Assembly (NCBI GenBank): GCA_003533785.1
Contig: DQCR01000054.1
Coordinates: forward strand, 1 to 12,482
DNA length: 12,482 nucleotides
Direction of reading: 5' to 3'
Origin: Flavobacteriaceae bacterium
GTDB taxonomy: Bacteria > Bacteroidota > Bacteroidia > Flavobacteriales > Flavobacteriaceae
The translations under genes were made by a program, and so were the position numbers. Shown here piece after piece: positions 7,578-12,482 of the stretch. How positions within the stretch are numbered: position 1 is the first letter of the stretch; every line of letters begins with the position of its first letter. A model generated the notes under the pieces. That model made no database searches. It saw nothing but the letters and a program-made list of their open reading frames with translations, and was not told the origin of the DNA.

Positions 7578-8510
7578 CTAGAGGACGTCTTTAAGCGCTT
7601 CGTTCATAGTTCGAACTGCAGTGGCACTTTTACTGAATTTTTCTTGCTCTACAGCATTCAGTTTCACGTCAACTACAGAAGCAATGCCCTTTTTCCCGAT
7701 AATGCAAGGAACTCCAATACAGATGTCCGATTCACCGTATTCGCCCTCTAAAAAGACAGAACAGGGAATCATCCGTTTCTGATCATGTAAAATACTAGCC
7801 ACCAAATAAGAAACAGAAGCACCTGGGGCATACCAAGCTGAGGTACCTAATAGCTTGGTGAGCGTGGCTCCTCCAACCATGGTGTCAGAAGCTACCTTTT
7901 CCAATTCAGCTGAGGATAAAAACTGACTGACAGGACTTCCATTATAACTAGCCAATCGGGTCAATGGAATCATCGTTGTATCACCATGACCTCCAATCAC
8001 CATTCCTTGAATATCGTTGGAAGGTTTTTGTAAAGCAAGGGATAAATAGGTTTTAAAACGAGAACTGTCTAATGCCCCACCCATTCCGATAATTCTGTTT
8101 TTGGGCAAACCCGTAGCTTTTAATGCCAGATAGGTCATTGTATCCATAGGATTGGAAACCACGATAATGATTGTATCGGGAGAATGTTCTAATAAGTTGG
8201 TTGCAACAGTTTGAACAATTCCTGCATTGATGCCGATGAGTTCTTCTCTTGTCATTCCTGGCTTTCTTGGAACTCCAGAGGTAATAACAACCACATCACT
8301 ATTGGCTGTTGCAGTATAATCGTTGGTTACGCCAACCAATTTGGTGTTAAATCCAAGTGTGGTTGCTGTTTGATACAGGTCTAAGGCTTTCCCTTCGGCA
8401 TATCCTTCTTTGATATCCAAAAGGACAACTTCACTGGCAATCTGTTTGATGGCGATATATTCGGCACAGGAAGCGCCAACATTACCTGCCCCTACAATGG
8501 TAACTTTCAT
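7578..8510 (-). CDS. mdh: Malate dehydrogenase (LDH-like type)
   Basis: The enzyme interconverts malate and oxaloacetate with NAD in the TCA cycle, in the cytoplasm. The 310 residues match the LDH-like, tetrameric MDH group. The Rossmann motif is GAGNVG (7-12) and Asp32 ends the second strand, typical of NAD preference. Substrate-binding Arg82 and Arg88 lie in VPRKPGMTREE; an arginine at the first position marks malate rather than lactate specificity. Asn120 (VSNPMD), Arg151 (LDSSRF), and the catalytic pair Asp148 and His175 (GGHGDT) are all present. It lies between gyrB (69-base spacer) and secDF (91-base spacer) on the same strand. A -7 type element 26 bases before the start suggests its own promoter. 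Start chosen at the ATG directly before the first beta strand of the Rossmann fold. Confidence 0.97.
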   Translation of the reverse strand: MKVTIVGAGNVGASCAEYIAIKQIASEVVLLDIKEGYAEGKALDLYQTATTLGFNTKLVGVTNDYTATANSDVVVITSGVPRKPGMTREELIGINAGIVQTVATNLLEHSPDTIIIVVSNPMDTMTYLALKATGLPKNRIIGMGGALDSSRFKTYLSLALQKPSNDIQGMVIGGHGDTTMIPLTRLASYNGSPVSQFLSSAELEKVASDTMVGGATLTKLLGTSAWYAPGASVSYLVASILHDQKRMIPCSVFLEGEYGESDICIGVPCIIGKKGIASVVDVKLNAVEQEKFSKSATAVRTMNEALKDVL

Positions 8511-8535
8511 AATTCAATTGGTTAAAATATTAGTG

Positions 8536-8543
8536 CAAAGGTA
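8536..8543 (-). promoter_or_regulatory. Candidate -7 promoter element of mdh
   Basis: On the - strand TACCTTTG matches TAnnTTTG, 25 bases before the mdh ATG, in the 69-base spacer after gyrB. No hairpin terminator for gyrB is visible in that spacer and no good -33 element is seen, so read-through from gyrB is also possible. Confidence 0.5.
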
Positions 8544-8579
8544 CCAAAACAGAAAATAAAAAGGGTACGTAAGTCGTCT

Positions 8580-10538
<1,959 letters not shown>

Positions 10539-10559
10539 TTAACAGTATTCCTTGTATTT

Positions 10560-10567
10560 CAAATATA
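10560..10567 (-). promoter_or_regulatory. Candidate -7 promoter element of gyrB
   Basis: On the - strand TATATTTG matches TAnnTTTG and ends 39 bases before the gyrB start, the same distance as at yceI. No convincing TTG is found at the -33 distance. Confidence 0.5.
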
Positions 10568-10635
10568 CGAAAAAGACATCCCAGAAATAATGCCTAACCC
10601 CAGTATTTGTAGGGGATTTATTAACATTTAGTGGA

Positions 10636-10655
10636 TAAAATATATCTGTATTTTA
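10636..10655 (-). repeat. AT-only inverted repeat after asnB
   Basis: TAAAATA (10636-10642) and TATTTTA (10649-10655) form a 7-bp inverted repeat with a 6-base loop, starting 4 bases past the asnB stop on the - strand. It could be a weak terminator, but the stem has no G or C and no U run follows it, so this is doubtful. Confidence 0.3.
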
Positions 10656-10659
10656 CCGT

Positions 10660-12327
10660 CTATTTGTAGGCTTCTTCGTGCACTTTAGCAACGGCTCGTC
10701 CACTGGGGTCGTTTTGGTTTTTAAATGCCTCGTCCCACTCTAGCGCAATAGGGGTACTACAGGCTACCGAAGGCACAGAAGGAACACTTAACGCAGCGGC
10801 CTCGCTTGGGAAGTGATCTTCAAAAATACTGCGGTAATAAAACTCCTCTTTATTTTGGGGAGGTTGAGCTGGGAAACGATAATGAGCATTTTCCATTTGC
10901 TCATCTGTTACTTTTTCTTCCACCATAGCTTTGAGTGTATCGATCCATGAATAGCCCACCCCATCGGAAAACTGCTCCTTTTGTCGCCAAACAACACTTT
11001 CCGGAAGATAGGACTCAAAAGCCTTGCGAACTACCCATTTTTCCATCCGCTCCTCTGTGATCATTTTATCTTTAGGGTTCAATCGCATGGCAACATCCAT
11101 AAACTCTTTATCTAAAAATGGGACACGTCCTTCAATTCCCCATGCAGCTAATGATTTGTTGGCACGCAAACAGTCGTATTGGTGTAGTTTGTGAAGTTTT
11201 CGCACTGTTTCCTCGTGAAATTCTTTGGCTGAAGGGGCCTTGTGAAAATAAAGATACCCTCCAAACAACTCATCGGCTCCTTCCCCACTCAGCACCATCT
11301 TAATACCCAAAGACTTAATGGCTCTAGCCATCAAGAACATCGGGGTGGATGCCCGAATAGTGGTGATATCATACGTTTCCAAATGATGAATCACGTCCTT
11401 AATGGCATCAAGGCCTTCTTGGATGGTGAATTTAATTTCATGATGAACGGTCCCTATATGATCGGCTACCTTTCGGGCTGCGGCCAAATCAGGAGAGCCT
11501 TCGAGACCAACAGAGAATGAATGCAACTGAGGCCACCAAGCGGCCTGAGTGTTGTCGGATTCAACGCGTTTGGATGCAAATTTCTTGGCCAAAGCGGAAG
11601 TTATCGAAGAATCCAGACCCCCCGAGAGCAGGACTCCGTAGGGAACATCACTCATCAATTGCCGTTGCACAGCCTCAGAGAGAGCATCGTGCAAGTCTTC
11701 AATACTTGTTTGATTATCCTTCACTTCACTAAACTCGTTCCAATCTCGCTGATACCATTGGGTCGGTTGCGAATCTCCACTTTCCATATAATGTCCAGGG
11801 GGAAACAATTCAATTTTTGTACAAACGCCCTCCATGGCTTTAAGTTCTGATGCCACGTAAAAGGTGCCATGAGCATCCCATCCCATATACAATGGAATAA
11901 TTCCCATATGATCGCGAGCAATGAAGTACGTGTCTTTTTGTGTGTCGTAGATGGCAAATGCATAGATCCCATTGAGTTCATCCATAAATGAAGCTCCTTT
12001 CTCCTGATAAAGGGCCAATAATACTTCACAATCGGATTCGGTTTGAAAAGAATACCGCCCTTCAAATTGTTTTCGTAGCTCGCGGTGATTATAAATCTCT
12101 CCGTTTGCAGCTAGGATTAGGCTTTTATTTTCATTCAAAAGCGGTTGTTTTCCAGAGGTTGGGTCTACAATAGCAAGGCGTTCATGAGCCATAATTGCGT
12201 TTGGGTGATTGTATATCCCACTCCAGTCTGGTCCGCGATGTCGAATCCGCTTAGACATCGTTAATAACTGCGGACGAAGTTGATCCACTTCTTGTTTTAA
12301 ATCAAAAGCACATACAATACCACACAT
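10660..12327 (-). CDS. asnB: Asparagine synthetase B (glutamine-hydrolysing)
   Basis: AsnB makes asparagine from aspartate, ATP and glutamine in the cytoplasm. At 555 residues it is nearly the length of E. coli AsnB (554). The N-terminal class II glutaminase domain begins MCGIVCAF, where Cys2 becomes the catalytic nucleophile after Met removal, and continues with Arg49, NGEIYNH (75-81) and Asp99. This fixes the start, since Cys must follow the initiator Met. The synthetase domain has the ATP pyrophosphatase loop SGGLDSS (235-241) and LSGEGADELFGGYLYF (346-361). The tail (PSVACSTPIALEWDEAF, then DPSGRAVAKVHEEAYK) closely resembles E. coli-type AsnB, so it is a housekeeping form rather than one of the divergent asparagine-synthetase-like proteins of sugar or peptide clusters. 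A palindrome lies 44-75 bases upstream. Confidence 0.97.
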   Translation of the reverse strand: MCGIVCAFDLKQEVDQLRPQLLTMSKRIRHRGPDWSGIYNHPNAIMAHERLAIVDPTSGKQPLLNENKSLILAANGEIYNHRELRKQFEGRYSFQTESDCEVLLALYQEKGASFMDELNGIYAFAIYDTQKDTYFIARDHMGIIPLYMGWDAHGTFYVASELKAMEGVCTKIELFPPGHYMESGDSQPTQWYQRDWNEFSEVKDNQTSIEDLHDALSEAVQRQLMSDVPYGVLLSGGLDSSITSALAKKFASKRVESDNTQAAWWPQLHSFSVGLEGSPDLAAARKVADHIGTVHHEIKFTIQEGLDAIKDVIHHLETYDITTIRASTPMFLMARAIKSLGIKMVLSGEGADELFGGYLYFHKAPSAKEFHEETVRKLHKLHQYDCLRANKSLAAWGIEGRVPFLDKEFMDVAMRLNPKDKMITEERMEKWVVRKAFESYLPESVVWRQKEQFSDGVGYSWIDTLKAMVEEKVTDEQMENAHYRFPAQPPQNKEEFYYRSIFEDHFPSEAAALSVPSVPSVACSTPIALEWDEAFKNQNDPSGRAVAKVHEEAYK

Positions 12328-12482
12328 AATTCATATTTTATGCTAAAAATAAAATATTGATTTGAATTAATATTATATATTCTAAATTTAGATTATATAA
12401 TAAATATTTTTTGGTATACTAATGTAAATTACAAACTATAAGGTGCCTAAAGTTTGGATTTCACTTTAAATTCTAAATTTGA
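12328..12482. other. AT-rich region upstream of asnB, no gene seen
   Basis: No open frame of useful length occurs on either strand from the asnB start to the window end. Besides the palindrome, the 11-base string ATTCTAAATTT occurs twice in the same orientation (12379-12389 and 12470-12480). No clear TAnnTTTG element for asnB is found, so its promoter is undetermined. Confidence 0.6.
12371..12402. promoter_or_regulatory. 32-bp near-perfect palindrome upstream of asnB
   Basis: The centre TCTAAATTTAGA (12381-12392) is a perfect 12-bp palindrome. The flanks TATTATATAT (12371-12380) and TTATATAATA (12393-12402) continue the symmetry with only the innermost pair (12380/12393, T-T) mismatched. It lies 44-75 bases before the asnB ATG. 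It may be a regulator-binding site or a cruciform-prone stretch; the high AT content of the arms makes chance symmetry easier. Confidence 0.4.

Noticed and set aside
10551..10570. Sequence before gyrB resembling the yceI palindrome
   Set aside because: The resemblance needs a one-base gap and the symmetry is poor; most of the match is the shared TATATTTG promoter element.
10598..10615. CCCC ... GGGG inverted repeat in the asnB-gyrB spacer
   Set aside because: Only 4 bp of stem with a 10-base loop and no U run after it, so it is too weak to call a terminator.
10604..10670. TATTTGTAGG repeated at 10604-10613 and 10661-10670
   Set aside because: One copy is the coding end of asnB, and a 10-base repeat in AT-rich DNA is likely chance; no element boundary or target duplication surrounds it.
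11721..12065. Open frame of 114 codons on the - strand inside asnB
   Set aside because: It lies in another frame of a fully conserved gene; its translation has no recognisable domain.

Overview
This window looks like a stretch of core chromosome from a member of the Bacteroidota, most likely the Flavobacteriia or a close relative. The evidence is a fused SecDF, a short GyrB (646 aa, without the large proteobacterial insert), an LDH-like malate dehydrogenase, AT-rich spacers without Shine-Dalgarno sequences, and several spacers carrying the Bacteroidota promoter motif TAnnTTTG. The assignment rests on family and motif recognition only; no database was searched.

Left part, + strand (1-3816): a tightly packed run of folE (5' end cut by the window edge), cysS, yidD, lgt and a DinB/YfiT-like gene. 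folE and cysS overlap by one base (TAATG), cysS and yidD are 5 bases apart, and lgt and the DinB gene are 21 bases apart, so this reads as one operon, with a possible extra promoter just before lgt. It combines folate or pterin synthesis (FolE), cysteinyl-tRNA supply (CysS), membrane-protein insertion (YidD), lipoprotein lipidation (Lgt) and a possible thiol transferase or metalloenzyme (DinB family). It ends at a symmetric hairpin (3815-3845) that should terminate transcription from both sides.

Right part, - strand (3861-12327): read in the direction of transcription, asnB, gyrB, mdh, secDF and yceI. Spacers are 69-139 bases, and four of the five genes have a TAnnTTTG element on the coding strand just upstream, so they look like separately promoted genes rather than one operon. 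secDF ends at a good intrinsic terminator, and directly behind it yceI has its own promoter overlapping a perfect 20-bp palindrome, the clearest candidate operator in the window. A 32-bp near-palindrome lies upstream of asnB.

I see no mobile element, CRISPR array, tRNA/rRNA gene, phage gene, toxin-antitoxin pair or defence system, and no convincing new system. All ten genes belong to known families. The points worth a second look are the two palindromes, the promoter set, and the substrate of the YfiT-like protein.
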